Source: Oceanobacter antarcticus (GTDB taxonomy: Bacteria; Pseudomonadota; Gammaproteobacteria; Pseudomonadales; Oceanobacteraceae). From it: DNA of 64,000 bases. The DNA lies in NCBI RefSeq assembly GCF_044962685.1, contig NZ_JBBKTX010000001.1, positions 186,001 to 250,000 on the forward strand, in the 5' to 3' direction. The stretch's first letter is position 1. Each line of letters starts with the position of its first letter. Under the pieces are notes generated by a model. It had not been told where the DNA came from and made no database searches. It was given only the letters and a program-made list of their open reading frames with translations. Positions 1 through 8,246 of the stretch are shown piece after piece. The position numbers were made by a program, and so were the translations under genes.

Positions 1-499
1 CCTGCTCCACGGCAAAACTTTCACGGGTGGTCATACCTGGGTCTTTCAAACCATCGACAAAGACGTCGGAGCGGGCTTCGTGACCACGAATCACATAACG
101 GTCACCAAAGGCGTTACCGTTTTCGCCGGTACCCAGCGTGATACCGGGTTGCGCCGCGAGAATATCTTTCAGATCACTTTTGCCAGACTCCTGAATCATG
201 GTCTGGGTCAGTACCGAGATGGTTTGCGGCGTGTCGGCCAGCTCCTTGACGTGACGGCGGTCACCGGACACTTTGGCCTTGTATGGCGCGCCTTCTTCCG
301 CGTAGGGGTTGGTATCGAGTGCCCGCTCTTCAATTTGCATGGTGTCGAGCATGATCGGGGCGTCGTCGTCCTGAGCCATCGCCGTGGTACCCAGCAACAG
401 CGTCGGAATACCGACCATCGCCGATCCAAGTAGCGTGGAACGCTGTTTGAATACCGGTTTACGCAGAGTTAAGGGAGTGCGTCGTGTGTTATCGCTCAT
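1..499 (-). CDS. TonB-dependent siderophore receptor, N-terminal part
   Basis: Outer-membrane receptor for ferric siderophores; the gene runs off the left edge, so only about 166 N-terminal residues are present. The reading frame starts at the ATG at 499 (MSDNTRR), has a long signal peptide ending near AMAQ, and continues into a plug domain with the family pattern ELADTPQTISVLTQ, an ILAAQPGITLG segment, a YVIRGHEARSDVFVDG segment and GMTTRESFAVEQ. The plug sequence resembles the Fiu/catecholate receptor group, but the barrel that would settle the substrate is outside the window. It follows tonB directly on the same strand, so it is probably the last gene of the Fur-controlled exbB-exbD-exbD-tonB operon and is energised by that TonB. 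Confidence 0.9.
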   Translation of the reverse strand, partial: MSDNTRRTPLTLRKPVFKQRSTLLGSAMVGIPTLLLGTTAMAQDDDAPIMLDTMQIEERALDTNPYAEEGAPYKAKVSGDRRHVKELADTPQTISVLTQTMIQESGKSDLKDILAAQPGITLGTGENGNAFGDRYVIRGHEARSDVFVDGLKDPGMTTRESFAVEQ

Positions 500-502
500 G
501 AA

Positions 503-1396
503 TCAGTCCTTAAAGGAGGTGTTGGTAATTAATGAATATTCGACAGGAATGACCAGCGGCAGGGTCAACCTGTCGGGGTGAAAGTCATCCGGAACGCCGG
601 GTAGAGGGTTGGCCCGCGCCAGCATTTCGAGAGCCGCCTGATCCAGTAACGGATTGCCGGACGACTGGTAAATGCCGGAGCGAATGACCTCACCATTGCG
701 GTTAATGGTGAACTGCAATTTGACGACCCCTTCCTGCTTTTTCTTTTTTGCAACGGTCGGGTATTCCTGAAACCGGTTCAGCCAGCGCTGGATACTGGCG
801 ATATAATTTTTGCTATCGCCGCGCTTGCCACCGGCGCGTTGCTGATCTGCCTTGCCAGTGGCTTTCACCATGGCTTTGCTGGTTTCTGTTCGGGTCTCTT
901 TCGGCTCGTCGAGTGGACGTTCGGCCGTCTCTGACTCCGGTTCAGGTTGCTGCTCAGATTCTGGCTCTGCGGGTGGCTGTTGCTGTTTGGCTACCTTGAA
1001 CGTTGCCACTTCCGGCACCACCGTTGTGGGTTCTGGCAACTTGACGATTTCTGGCTGCGGCGCGATTTCTGGTGGCGGCGTAATCGGTTCGGGTGGCGGC
1101 GTTTGGGTAACGGGCTTTGATACCGGTTTTGGCCGCACCGGATCTGGTTTGGGCTTGGGTGGTTGCACAGGTTCCGGTGGTTGCACTGGTTCAGGTTCTG
1201 GCTCGGCAAGTCGCTCTGCGGCATTGGCATAACTGCCCAGCATGCCCAGATTGACATCGACACCGGATTCTCCGTCAGCGACGGCATCCCCCAACGCGCT
1301 GGCCGGGGTGTAAAACAGCAGCCAATAAATCGCCAGCACATGCAGGCCAGCCGCCACGGTCAAGGCGCCCAACCAATGGATTCGGGTCAGTGTCAT
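503..1396 (-). CDS. tonB: TonB energy-transducing protein
   Basis: Inner-membrane anchored periplasmic protein that carries proton-motive energy from ExbBD to outer-membrane receptors. It has 297 residues: one N-terminal membrane segment (about 10-30), a long Pro-rich stretch with PEPEPVQPPEPVQPPKPKP-type repeats (about 60-140), a Glu/Gln-rich linker, and a C-terminal TonB domain with WLNRFQEYPTVAKKKKQEGVV, GEVIRSGIYQSSGNPLLDQAAL and a terminal PVEY motif. The ATG at 1396 overlaps the stop of the upstream exbD (ATGA), showing translational coupling, and the siderophore receptor starts just downstream. The long Pro-rich region is normal for TonB. Confidence 0.93.
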   Translation of the reverse strand: MTLTRIHWLGALTVAAGLHVLAIYWLLFYTPASALGDAVADGESGVDVNLGMLGSYANAAERLAEPEPEPVQPPEPVQPPKPKPDPVRPKPVSKPVTQTPPPEPITPPPEIAPQPEIVKLPEPTTVVPEVATFKVAKQQQPPAEPESEQQPEPESETAERPLDEPKETRTETSKAMVKATGKADQQRAGGKRGDSKNYIASIQRWLNRFQEYPTVAKKKKQEGVVKLQFTINRNGEVIRSGIYQSSGNPLLDQAALEMLARANPLPGVPDDFHPDRLTLPLVIPVEYSLITNTSFKD

Positions 1397-1818
1397 TTGA
1401 CGGATCCTTCCGGTGCTTCGGCGTACAAACGTACCGACTGGAAAGAAAACTGGCGTACCACCGCCAGAGCGTTCTCCAGTGCGGCGGCGGTAGCGCGCTG
1501 ATCGGCAAAAATTCCGACCGCTACCGACGAAGGCTGGGGCAATGCTTGCAATTGGGTAGCCAGTTGTTCCGCTGTGCAGGCGATGCCATCCAGCGTCATG
1601 TCACCTTGTTGAGACACTTCCAGGCGCAGGTCGGACTGGCCTTCAGCCTGTTCCAAGGCAGCCTTGGGCAATATCAGCTCGGCATTGGGCAGCGCCCGAA
1701 TCTGTCCGGCGACCATAAAAAAAATCAGCAGCAAAAAGACGATATTGATCAGCGGGATCATATTGTCGTCGTTGTTTCGCGATGCGTGCGGTGTGAGCAG
1801 GGAATGACTCTGGAGCAT
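1393..1818 (-). CDS. exbD: ExbD/TolR-family protein (second copy)
   Basis: A 141-residue ExbD-type proton-channel subunit: short cytoplasmic N-terminus, one membrane helix with the family pattern MIPLINIVFLLLIFFMVAG (about residues 20-38, with the Asp-to-Asn change noted below), then a periplasmic domain. It lies between the first exbD (6-bp gap) and tonB (4-bp overlap). The canonical membrane aspartate of ExbD (PLIDVVF) is asparagine here (PLINIVF), while the first exbD keeps ALIDVVF. This copy may therefore be a structural rather than proton-conducting partner in a mixed ExbD dimer; that is inference from the single residue. Confidence 0.88.
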   Translation of the reverse strand: MLQSHSLLTPHASRNNDDNMIPLINIVFLLLIFFMVAGQIRALPNAELILPKAALEQAEGQSDLRLEVSQQGDMTLDGIACTAEQLATQLQALPQPSSVAVGIFADQRATAAALENALAVVRQFSFQSVRLYAEAPEGSVK

Positions 1819-1824
1819 GACGGG

Positions 1825-2286
1825 TTATTCCGGAAACAGGGCAGATTGACTGCGGGCGGGTGGTGCAACGGCAGTTGCCGCATCTGTGCCTGACAGCGCT
1901 TGCCCGAGAGTGACTGCTGGCAGTTCCAGCGTGGCCAGCGTGGTCATCACCTCGACGATGCGTTGTACCTGAATGTCGGCTTCCGGCAACACCACCAGCT
2001 TGCTGCTGTGATCGATCTGGCCGATGGCCTGTTCAAGGGCATCAAAGCGGGCCGGTTTATCCTGTGCCAGCGTGACCGAACCGTCGTGGTGGAGCACCAG
2101 CAGTTGGGGCAACTCGTCGCTCTTGCTGTTGGTCGTTACTGCCGACTGCGACGCCAAGGGCAGGGTTAGCCATTGACTGAAACTGGAGGTCAGCATGAAG
2201 AACATCAGTAAAATAAACACCACATCAATCAGTGCCGTCAGGCTGATCGGGCGTGCCCGGCGTGGCGTTATGGCCAAGCTGCTCAT
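1825..2286 (-). CDS. exbD: ExbD/TolR-family biopolymer transport protein
   Basis: A 153-residue proton-channel subunit of the TonB motor. It begins MSSLAITPRRARPISLTALID; the membrane helix ALIDVVFILLMFFMLTSSF keeps the catalytic aspartate of the family. The start at 2286 is chosen over an upstream in-frame ATG because it forms an ATGA overlap with the exbB stop and matches usual ExbD length. It sits second in the operon exbB-exbD-exbD-tonB-receptor. Confidence 0.9.
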   Translation of the reverse strand: MSSLAITPRRARPISLTALIDVVFILLMFFMLTSSFSQWLTLPLASQSAVTTNSKSDELPQLLVLHHDGSVTLAQDKPARFDALEQAIGQIDHSSKLVVLPEADIQVQRIVEVMTTLATLELPAVTLGQALSGTDAATAVAPPARSQSALFPE

Positions 2287-2963
2287 GCGCGCTGGGCCGC
2301 CAGTTCGCAAGTCGGCGCATCGGCGGCGTCCGTATTCTGCTGTGTGGACTGAAGGAAGAACAGGCGGTCAATCACATCCTGCAATTCACTGGTTTGTAAT
2401 TCGGCCTTGCGCTCCAGCGCGCTGTGGATCATCGAGACCGGAATCGCGACCGCCAGACCAGCAGCGGTGGTCAACAGTGCTTGCCAGATACCGCCCGACA
2501 GTACTGCAGGATCAACCTGGGAACCGGCGGCTTCCATGGCCTGGAAAGCTTCGATCATGCCTAGCACCGTACCGAACAGACCCAATAAGGGGGCGATATT
2601 GGCAATCACTTCCAAGGGCCGTAATCCCTGAGTCAACTTGGCGACCTCCAGCCGGGCGAGGCGCAGGGTTTCTTCTCGCAACGCTGCGACCGACAGCGCG
2701 GGTGTTTTACGCAGCTCGAGGAATTTTCCAATCAGACTGAGACAAGGGGATGGATGATTGCGGGTCATCAGCAAGGCTTGCGACTGTTCGCCGCTGGTGA
2801 TGCGTGCAAAGGTTGCGTCGATACGCTGTCGAGAACCGGAACCTTGCCGGAAAAACTGCCATAACTTGGCCAGAATAAGCGTGCTGGCAACCAGGGAAAG
2901 CACCAACAAAATCGCGTTGATAGGCCCTCCGATCGTGTTCATCAGTGTTTGCAGTTGATCCAT
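2283..2963 (-). CDS. exbB: ExbB / MotA-TolQ-ExbB proton channel protein
   Basis: A 226-residue inner-membrane channel protein that forms the pentameric shell of the ExbBD motor. It has an N-terminal membrane helix (about 15-35), a cytoplasmic loop with EETLRLARLEVAKLTQGLRPLE, and the conserved pair of helices around IANIAPLLGLFGTVLGMIEAF and LLTTAAGLAVAIPVSMIHSAL. It is the first gene of the iron-uptake operon and lies about 40 bp downstream of a Fur box, so it is probably repressed by Fe(II)-Fur. Confidence 0.93.
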   Translation of the reverse strand: MDQLQTLMNTIGGPINAILLVLSLVASTLILAKLWQFFRQGSGSRQRIDATFARITSGEQSQALLMTRNHPSPCLSLIGKFLELRKTPALSVAALREETLRLARLEVAKLTQGLRPLEVIANIAPLLGLFGTVLGMIEAFQAMEAAGSQVDPAVLSGGIWQALLTTAAGLAVAIPVSMIHSALERKAELQTSELQDVIDRLFFLQSTQQNTDAADAPTCELAAQRA

Positions 2964-3002
2964 GGTTACCGTTCCTGAAAGTGGTTATGCAATTATGCTA
3001 AT

Positions 3003-3021
3003 ATTAATGATAATGCTTATC
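3003..3021 (-). promoter_or_regulatory. Fur box upstream of exbB
   Basis: ATTAATGATAATGCTTATC matches 15 of 19 positions of the Fur consensus GATAATGATAATCATTATC by eye, and lies 40 bp upstream of the exbB start in AT-rich DNA. The operon it precedes is TonB/siderophore uptake, which fits iron repression. Confidence 0.8.
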
Positions 3022-3496
3022 AAATATTTTCGTAATTCTAACTGAACTTTTTCATTCATTGCAGAGTGGCAACAGAGTGCGGGAAAGGGGGGAGAGAAGG
3101 TTTGGGAGTTGTGGGAATTTTGGGATCAGAGGATCAGGGGAAGGGTTCACATAACTCAGGACAACTATTCAGGTGTCACACATGCCAGTAAGAACGCCAG
3201 TTACCGCATCGCTTTCAGTGGCGGTCGTTTGCCATGGCCAGAGAATGAGAAAGAGTACTCTGGCGGTTTTGAATCAGTGTATTCACATAAAGAGATTCTC
3301 CGGTCGACAGAGTTCGAATCGTCAGCGTCTGTACCGGCTTGACATTCATCTGTCGTAAACCCGGCAAAAGCCGCTGTGTTGTCATAATCACGACAGATTT
3401 TCAGTACATTGTTCAGTACATTTTTTCATCTTCCAGCGCATGAACCCTGTAATTAGCGCGTTTTAATCCAAGGCATCCTCTATTTAATCCTGCGTA
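3022..3496. other. Intergenic region, no gene seen
   Basis: Upstream of the Fur box the sequence holds only short open frames (for example 3109-3342) without a convincing ribosome-binding site, family resemblance or conserved context. No RNA gene is recognised. Confidence 0.5.
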
Positions 3497-3720
3497 GCGC
3501 TGCGTGAGTGTTGCTGGATGTCAGAGCAAGGCGGCGAACGCCGCGAACGAGTCTTTTTCACGTTCGCCAACACCGCTCTGACGGGCAGCAACCCGCGCCC
3601 TTCGGGGGCTGCCAGATGATTACGACTCGGTGTCGCCGGTTGTTGACTTGGCCCGTCAGACCTGCAAACCGGCTTCGTGCTTCGACACCATTCGGAAACT
3701 CAGAGCAGGCACCGGATTAA
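3497..3720. repeat. Structured repeat element, copy A
   Basis: Non-coding block with self-complementary stretches (GGCGAACGCCGCGAAC near 3532, CGCCCTTCGGGGGCTG near 3596). It shares ordered blocks with a second copy at 24757-24999: GCAAGGCG, GACGCCG or GAACGCCG, TTTTCACGT, ACACCGC, CGGG, CCCTTCGGG, and a final GG(A/T)TTAA. The copies are clearly diverged. It could be a dispersed intergenic repeat family or a structured RNA; the boundaries are approximate. Confidence 0.5.
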
Positions 3721-3810
3721 ATAGATGATCCCCAAGGCCTGTTATTTGCAATTCAGGCTGAACCGCTCAGCGAATCCGGGCTTGCTCACCACGGGCACAG
3801 AGGTCAAATC

Positions 3811-4269
3811 ATGGCAAAAATTCAGGTCATCATCGGTTCCGTCAATGGCACTGCCTTGCAGGTCGGTGCTGTGGTTGCGCAACTGCTGGAAAAACTCGGG
3901 CACCATGCCTGGATTAATGTTGAACCCAGCGCCGCTGATCTCGGTCGCGATGCGGATGAAATTTTGTTGATCTGTTGCTCTACCACCGGCAACGGTGAAC
4001 TGCCACGCAATATCTATCCGGTGTATCTGGCCCTGGAAGACCAGCTCGTCAACCTGCAAGGTCGCCGTTATGCGGTCATTGCTCTGGGCGACAGTGGTTA
4101 TCCCCGTTATGCCCAGGCCGGAATGACGCTGGAAGCCTTGCTGTATGGCAGCGGTGCCAGTCAGGTCAGCGATCTGTATCGCCTGGATGCTGCCCTGATT
4201 CCCAATGCTGAACAACCCATGGCCGCTGCCCGCTGGGCACTGCAATGGTCTGACCTGCTCAGTGCCTGA
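3811..4269 (+). CDS. Flavodoxin / MioC-like FMN protein
   Basis: A 152-residue short-chain flavodoxin. The N-terminal strand IQVIIGSVNGTAL matches the FMN phosphate loop, ILLICCSTTGNGELP matches the 50s/60s flavin loop of MioC-type flavodoxins, and VIALGDSGYPRYAQAGMTLEALLYGSGA is the conserved GDS(S/G)Y segment. It probably acts as a cytoplasmic one- or two-electron carrier. AGAGG lies 8 bp upstream of the ATG. It is followed after 29 bp by an unknown gene on the same strand. The exact partner is not shown by the context. Confidence 0.85.
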   Translation: MAKIQVIIGSVNGTALQVGAVVAQLLEKLGHHAWINVEPSAADLGRDADEILLICCSTTGNGELPRNIYPVYLALEDQLVNLQGRRYAVIALGDSGYPRYAQAGMTLEALLYGSGASQVSDLYRLDAALIPNAEQPMAAARWALQWSDLLSA

Positions 4270-4298
4270 CTTTCTCCTGCCCCCGGAAACCCGTCCGA

Positions 4299-4745
4299 AT
4301 GTCTGATACGGATATGACCTCAATAGCAGAAAGCCCGATGCAACTGCGCTTTTTGGTATTTCACGTACACCGGGTCAGTGCCCGTCTGCGTTATCTGACC
4401 ATGCCCTACGGCCAGCTTTGTCTGCCAACTCCCTTACCCAAACTGGCGGAACTGATGGATGAACGGCCACAATTCGATAAGCTGGCCATTCACCCTGGCC
4501 CCTGGCTGAAGCAAGCCTGTGAACAGATGCAGCTGCCACTCGATCGCCTGTCGGTAGAACCCGGCTTCCGCCGCTGGATAGACACCCCTGGCCAGCCAAC
4601 TCAGGTATATATCCTGCGGGTTTCAGGCCCGTCGCCCTTCGCTGCGCCGGAAGGCATGCGCTGGATCGAACTCCCGGACTGCTTCAGCATGTTGCCGATC
4701 GAACGGCTGTTAATGCAGTCGGTGTATCAGTACTTGCTGGAGTAG
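4299..4745 (+). CDS. Hypothetical protein
   Basis: A 148-residue soluble protein with no signal peptide and no family that I recognise. It contains a central Pro-rich stretch (LCLPTPLPKLAEL) and a C-terminal segment with many Leu and Gln residues (IERLLMQSVYQYLLE). Codon use matches its neighbours and it follows the flavodoxin gene closely, so it is probably expressed. The start at 4299 is uncertain; in-frame ATGs at 4314 and 4338 are alternatives. Confidence 0.6.
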   Translation: MSDTDMTSIAESPMQLRFLVFHVHRVSARLRYLTMPYGQLCLPTPLPKLAELMDERPQFDKLAIHPGPWLKQACEQMQLPLDRLSVEPGFRRWIDTPGQPTQVYILRVSGPSPFAAPEGMRWIELPDCFSMLPIERLLMQSVYQYLLE

Positions 4746-4756
4746 CTCAGCATGGT

Positions 4757-5377
4757 TCATGGTCTGGCTGTGTGCTTCAGCAGCAGCGACCAGAACCACC
4801 AGTAGCCCACCCCGAACAACACCATTCCCCCCAGCCCGACTGACGAGGTCGTGACATGGCTGTGGTTCCCCAGCGACAGGCCCAAGCACAGCGCCAGCAG
4901 AGGCAAGCACAGCAGCATATTCCAGCCAATCATGGTGGCGATTTGCTCAAACAGCAGCAGTTGGGAGCAGAGGGTATAAATGACACTGGCCACCAGAATA
5001 ACCAGCAGTAGCCAGCCGAAGGCGGCACTATCGACCAACAGCACCAGCAATTCCGGCAATATCAGGCTGAGCAGCACGGCAGCGAGCCCCAGCCATGGCC
5101 AGTTGGCCGCAGCGGGGAAGGCCAGACGCTGCAAAACAATCAGCAACAGCGCCCGGATGCCCAGTAGCGTACTGGCACCAAAAGCAACCGAAGTAACCGA
5201 AAACGACGCCAGCCCCAGTTTTATGCCGATTACCATCACCACTGCGGCTGCCAGCAGCGCGGCCAGCCGGGTGATTTTCGGATAAATACCCGAATGGCTG
5301 AACCATTGCCTGATGGCCAGCTGCCATGATGGCAGTGGCAATAATGGTGCAGAGCGACGAAGCTGAAACAGAGACAT
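4757..5377 (-). CDS. Hypothetical multi-pass membrane protein
   Basis: A 206-residue hydrophobic protein with about five or six membrane helices (for example LAALLAAAVVMVIGIKLGL, LLSLILPELLVLL, LLCLPLLALCLGLSLG). The start MSLFQLRR at 5377 is chosen because GAGGTG lies 7 bp upstream; the open frame extends 21 codons further without such a site. It is transcribed away from the MocR-type regulator at 5710, which often controls a divergent neighbour. I do not recognise the family. Confidence 0.65.
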   Translation of the reverse strand: MSLFQLRRSAPLLPLPSWQLAIRQWFSHSGIYPKITRLAALLAAAVVMVIGIKLGLASFSVTSVAFGASTLLGIRALLLIVLQRLAFPAAANWPWLGLAAVLLSLILPELLVLLVDSAAFGWLLLVILVASVIYTLCSQLLLFEQIATMIGWNMLLCLPLLALCLGLSLGNHSHVTTSSVGLGGMVLFGVGYWWFWSLLLKHTARP

Positions 5378-5421
5378 AAACACCTCGGCAGAATGGTAGG
5401 AGGCAATCCTAATGATCAGGA

Positions 5422-5493
5422 ACCCCACAATGGCTAGCACCCCACAATGGCTAGAAACCAGAGCGGCTAGAAACCAGAGCGGCTAGAAAACCA
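5422..5493. repeat. Short tandem repeats in intergenic region
   Basis: Two units of CCCCACAATGGCTAG followed by two units of CCAGAGCGGCTAGAAA. All units share the core GGCTAG. They lie upstream of the membrane protein gene at 5377. Confidence 0.7.
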
Positions 5494-5560
5494 GCCCATC
5501 ATGCCGTAGCCCGGCCCAAGGTATTAGCACCACAATGGCACTGAACAAGCGGTACAGATG

Positions 5561-5612
5561 ACCCCTGTACAGTTAACTGAACTGGCTAATTGAGAGAAAA
5601 CTGTACTGGTTG
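5561..5612 (+). promoter_or_regulatory. Probable MocR operator/promoter region
   Basis: Two copies of a CTGTAC motif (CTGTACAGTT near 5565, CTGTACTGGTT near 5601) flank the perfect palindrome CAGTTAACTG at 5570-5579 and an AT-rich stretch. Repeated CTGTAC-like half sites of this kind are typical of MocR/PdxR-type regulators that bind between themselves and a divergent target gene. No binding data; inference from position. Confidence 0.45.
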
Positions 5613-5709
5613 CCAGCGCCATCACGACGGTATGCTCAACAACCCCGAAGTGGACAGCCACTAAAAACCGTTACCAAGCAGTCGTGAATCGACGTGAGAG
5701 AGAGCCAAC

Positions 5710-7221
5710 ATGCTCGAACGTAGCCAGGACAAACCCCTCTACCAGCAACTGGCAGATGCCCTCAGCAACGATATTCGCAGCGGTGTTTATCCGGTGGGGC
5801 ACAAGGTGCCCAGCGTACGCAAGATGAGCGGGTTACGCGGCGTCAGTATCTCCACCGTTAGCCAGGCCTATGGCTGGCTGGAAGACCAGGGCTGGCTGCA
5901 AGCACGGCCACAATCCGGTTACTACGTTCGTTCCACCCATACCCAGATGGGACAGGCCAAGGTCATCCGGTTACCGGTCTCCGCACCAGAAGTCGCCCCC
6001 TCGGAAGTCACCAAGGCGGATCTGATCAGCCACGTACTGAATCAACTGAACCACCCCAGCCAGGTGAATCTGGGAGCTACCATCCCCCATGCCTCACTGA
6101 TGCCCCAGCGCCAGTTACAGCAACACATTCAGAAAGTCAGCCGTTACCGGCTGGCCGAAGTGCTGACCTACCAGTTTTCACCGGGCCATATCGGCTTGCG
6201 CCAACAGCTGGCCATTCGCATGCGTGATGCCAGCGTAACCTGCCACTCCGACGATATTGTTATCAGCCATGGTTGTGTCGAGGCGCTGACACTGTGCCTG
6301 CGAGCCAGCACCACGCCCGGTGACTTGATCGCGGTCGAATCACCCTGTTATTACGGCTTCTTGCAACTAGCAGAATTGCTTGGCCTCAAAGTGCTGGAAA
6401 TACCCACCGACCCCGCCACCGGCATCAGTCTGGAAGCGCTGGAACTGGCCCTGAGCCAGTGGCCGATCACCCTGGTACTGCTGACGGCGCGCTTCTCCAA
6501 CCCCCACGGCTCGGTAATACCGGTGGCGCGGCAAAAACAGCTGGTGGCGATGGCTCGTCGGTACGATATCGACCTGCTGGAAGACGACATCTACGGTGAA
6601 CTGGCTTACGTCAACAAAAACACCAGCCCCAAAAACACCGGCCCCAATAACACCGGCCTTGATGGTGCTTGCACCGCCCTCAAAGCCTGGGATACCGATG
6701 GCCGGGTAATGTACTGCTCATCGTTTTCAAAAACCCTGTCGGCAGGCTTGAGAATTGGCTGGTGTATACCGGGACGACATTTTGATGACGTGGTCAAACA
6801 CCAGCTCTTTACCACCTTTTCGGCCAGCAGCCTCTCGCAAGAGACGCTCTATTCCTACCTGCAACAAGGGCACTACGACCGCCACCTGCGCAAATTGCGG
6901 CAAACCATCACCGACAACTGCATGCGGTTCTACCAGGCCATACAGCAATATTTTCCAGCACAAACCCTGATCTCCCGGCCACTCGGCGGTTATTGCCTCT
7001 GGGTTCAGCTGCCGGATGGGGTATCGTCCGGACAACTGTTTCACCTCGCCCGAGAGCAATCCATCAGCATTGTGCCAGGCGGCCTGTTTTCCAACAGCGA
7101 ACGATTTGAACAATACCTGCGCCTGAACATCGCCCGACCGTGGGACGACAGCGTCGCCACCGCACTGAGCACCCTCGGGCAACTGGTCACCCGGTTGATG
7201 CCGCAGTCACTGCCAAAGTAA
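5710..7221 (+). CDS. MocR/PdxR-type transcriptional regulator (GntR HTH plus aminotransferase fold)
   Basis: A 503-residue chimeric regulator. Residues about 8-75 are a GntR winged helix (YQQLADALSNDIRSGVYPVGHKVPSVRKMS, then VSQAYGWLEDQGWL). Residues about 110-495 are a fold-type I aminotransferase domain with FSPGHIGLRQQLAIRM, DDIVISHGCVEAL, the region EDDIYGELAY and the PLP-lysine motif SFSKTLSAGLRIGW. Members sense PLP or amino-acid-derived ligands and control a neighbouring gene; the divergent membrane protein is the obvious candidate target. An insert rich in Asn/Thr (NKNTSPKNTGPNNTG, near residue 300) is unusual and reflects a small DNA repeat. Start supported by GAGAGAG upstream. Confidence 0.9.
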   Translation: MLERSQDKPLYQQLADALSNDIRSGVYPVGHKVPSVRKMSGLRGVSISTVSQAYGWLEDQGWLQARPQSGYYVRSTHTQMGQAKVIRLPVSAPEVAPSEVTKADLISHVLNQLNHPSQVNLGATIPHASLMPQRQLQQHIQKVSRYRLAEVLTYQFSPGHIGLRQQLAIRMRDASVTCHSDDIVISHGCVEALTLCLRASTTPGDLIAVESPCYYGFLQLAELLGLKVLEIPTDPATGISLEALELALSQWPITLVLLTARFSNPHGSVIPVARQKQLVAMARRYDIDLLEDDIYGELAYVNKNTSPKNTGPNNTGLDGACTALKAWDTDGRVMYCSSFSKTLSAGLRIGWCIPGRHFDDVVKHQLFTTFSASSLSQETLYSYLQQGHYDRHLRKLRQTITDNCMRFYQAIQQYFPAQTLISRPLGGYCLWVQLPDGVSSGQLFHLAREQSISIVPGGLFSNSERFEQYLRLNIARPWDDSVATALSTLGQLVTRLMPQSLPK

Positions 7222-7484
7222 TCGCGGAAAGTAATCGCCGGGGCCTGGCTGCGATCACACCGAGCCGCTGCAGACGCCAGGCGTGTGATCAAATGCGCCA
7301 TGTTGATGATGAGCCTGGCAGCTCACACTCCCCGGAATCCGTACCTTCTAACGGCTGTCATGGCATTGCCGCCAGACCACCGTCGTTGTGAGTATTGCCG
7401 CCAGTCGATACTCTCAACCATCGAATGCCTTTTCGGCAAACAACCTGCCCAAGCAGTCGCCCACAGCAAAAGGAACCACGAGGT

Positions 7485-7964
7485 ATGGCCGTACCCGACC
7501 AACACACCTTGTACCTGCTGGCCCGGCAGTTTCGCCGCGCCATTGAAGCCGTTCCCCGTGAAGAATTTATCGGATCGGTATTCCGGGATTTTCCCGCTGG
7601 CTGTTGCGGCGATACCTCCAACGTACTGGCGACCTACCTGTTCGAAAAAACCGGCGTAATCGCTGACTACTGTGCCGGTCGAGATGGCGGCACCGATCAG
7701 GAAATTTACTCTCACGCCTGGCTACAAATAAACAACCTGATCATCGACATCACCGCCGATCAATTTCAAGATCGGGGTTATCCGCTGGATCCTGTCTACG
7801 TTGGCCCGGCAACCGACTGGCACAAAACCTTTGACGTAACCGTAGAACCCGATGCCCGACACACATCGATCAAAGACGTTAATTGGCTGGAGGTTGCCTG
7901 GCAGCGGATCATGGCGGAGATGGCCGCGACAGAACACCATTGGCTGCCACGCTCCGAGTGGTAG
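7485..7964 (+). CDS. Small hypothetical protein with possible transglutaminase-like core
   Basis: A 159-residue cytoplasmic protein. The ATG at 7485 (MAVPDQHTLY) is preferred over the longer frame because an AGGAACCACGAGG stretch precedes it. The order Cys (AGCCGDTSNVLATYL), His (YSHAWLQIN) and Asp (LIIDITADQF) is that of the papain/transglutaminase catalytic triad, in the right spacing. I do not recognise a named family and no modification cluster surrounds it, so substrate and role are open. Codon use matches the chromosome. Confidence 0.6.
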   Translation: MAVPDQHTLYLLARQFRRAIEAVPREEFIGSVFRDFPAGCCGDTSNVLATYLFEKTGVIADYCAGRDGGTDQEIYSHAWLQINNLIIDITADQFQDRGYPLDPVYVGPATDWHKTFDVTVEPDARHTSIKDVNWLEVAWQRIMAEMAATEHHWLPRSEW

Positions 7965-8109
7965 TCTGGCTGAGACGGAGGCGTTCCCACACTCCGCGTG
8001 ATAGCCGAAAACCAAGACCGAAGATAACTCCCTGACACCCATGTGATATTCTTCTGGCCATTGCCGCTTTTCACCATATTCACCATATTCACCATAAGGA
8101 CATGCCCCA

Positions 8110-8246
8110 TGGCCAGCAGTACCGCGTCTATCGATACCTCCGTACTGCTGTTTGCCAACCTACCTGAACCCAGCGTTAACCCCGATTCTGTGGAAGCCTT
8201 TATTGCCCGCTGGAAAGATGGCGGGGGCACCGAGCGTGCTAACTAA
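8110..8246 (+). pseudogene. DNA methyltransferase gene, N-terminal remnant
   Basis: An open frame of 45 codons beginning MASSTASIDTSV that ends in TAA immediately after the segment FIARWKDGGGTERAN. That segment is the usual start of large (about 900-residue) class I SAM-dependent DNA methyltransferases, where ERAN continues into YQLFLxELC. The rest of the gene is replaced by two minus-strand genes; its C-terminal end reappears at 9617-10063 on the same strand. Recognition is from memory of the family pattern. Confidence 0.65.

Noticed and set aside
852..1232. Gly/Ser-rich frame on the plus strand
   Set aside because: It is the reverse complement of the TonB Pro-rich repeats.
3109..3342. Open frames in the region upstream of the Fur box
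   Set aside because: No RBS, no family match, and the two overlapping frames are similarly plausible; treated as non-coding.
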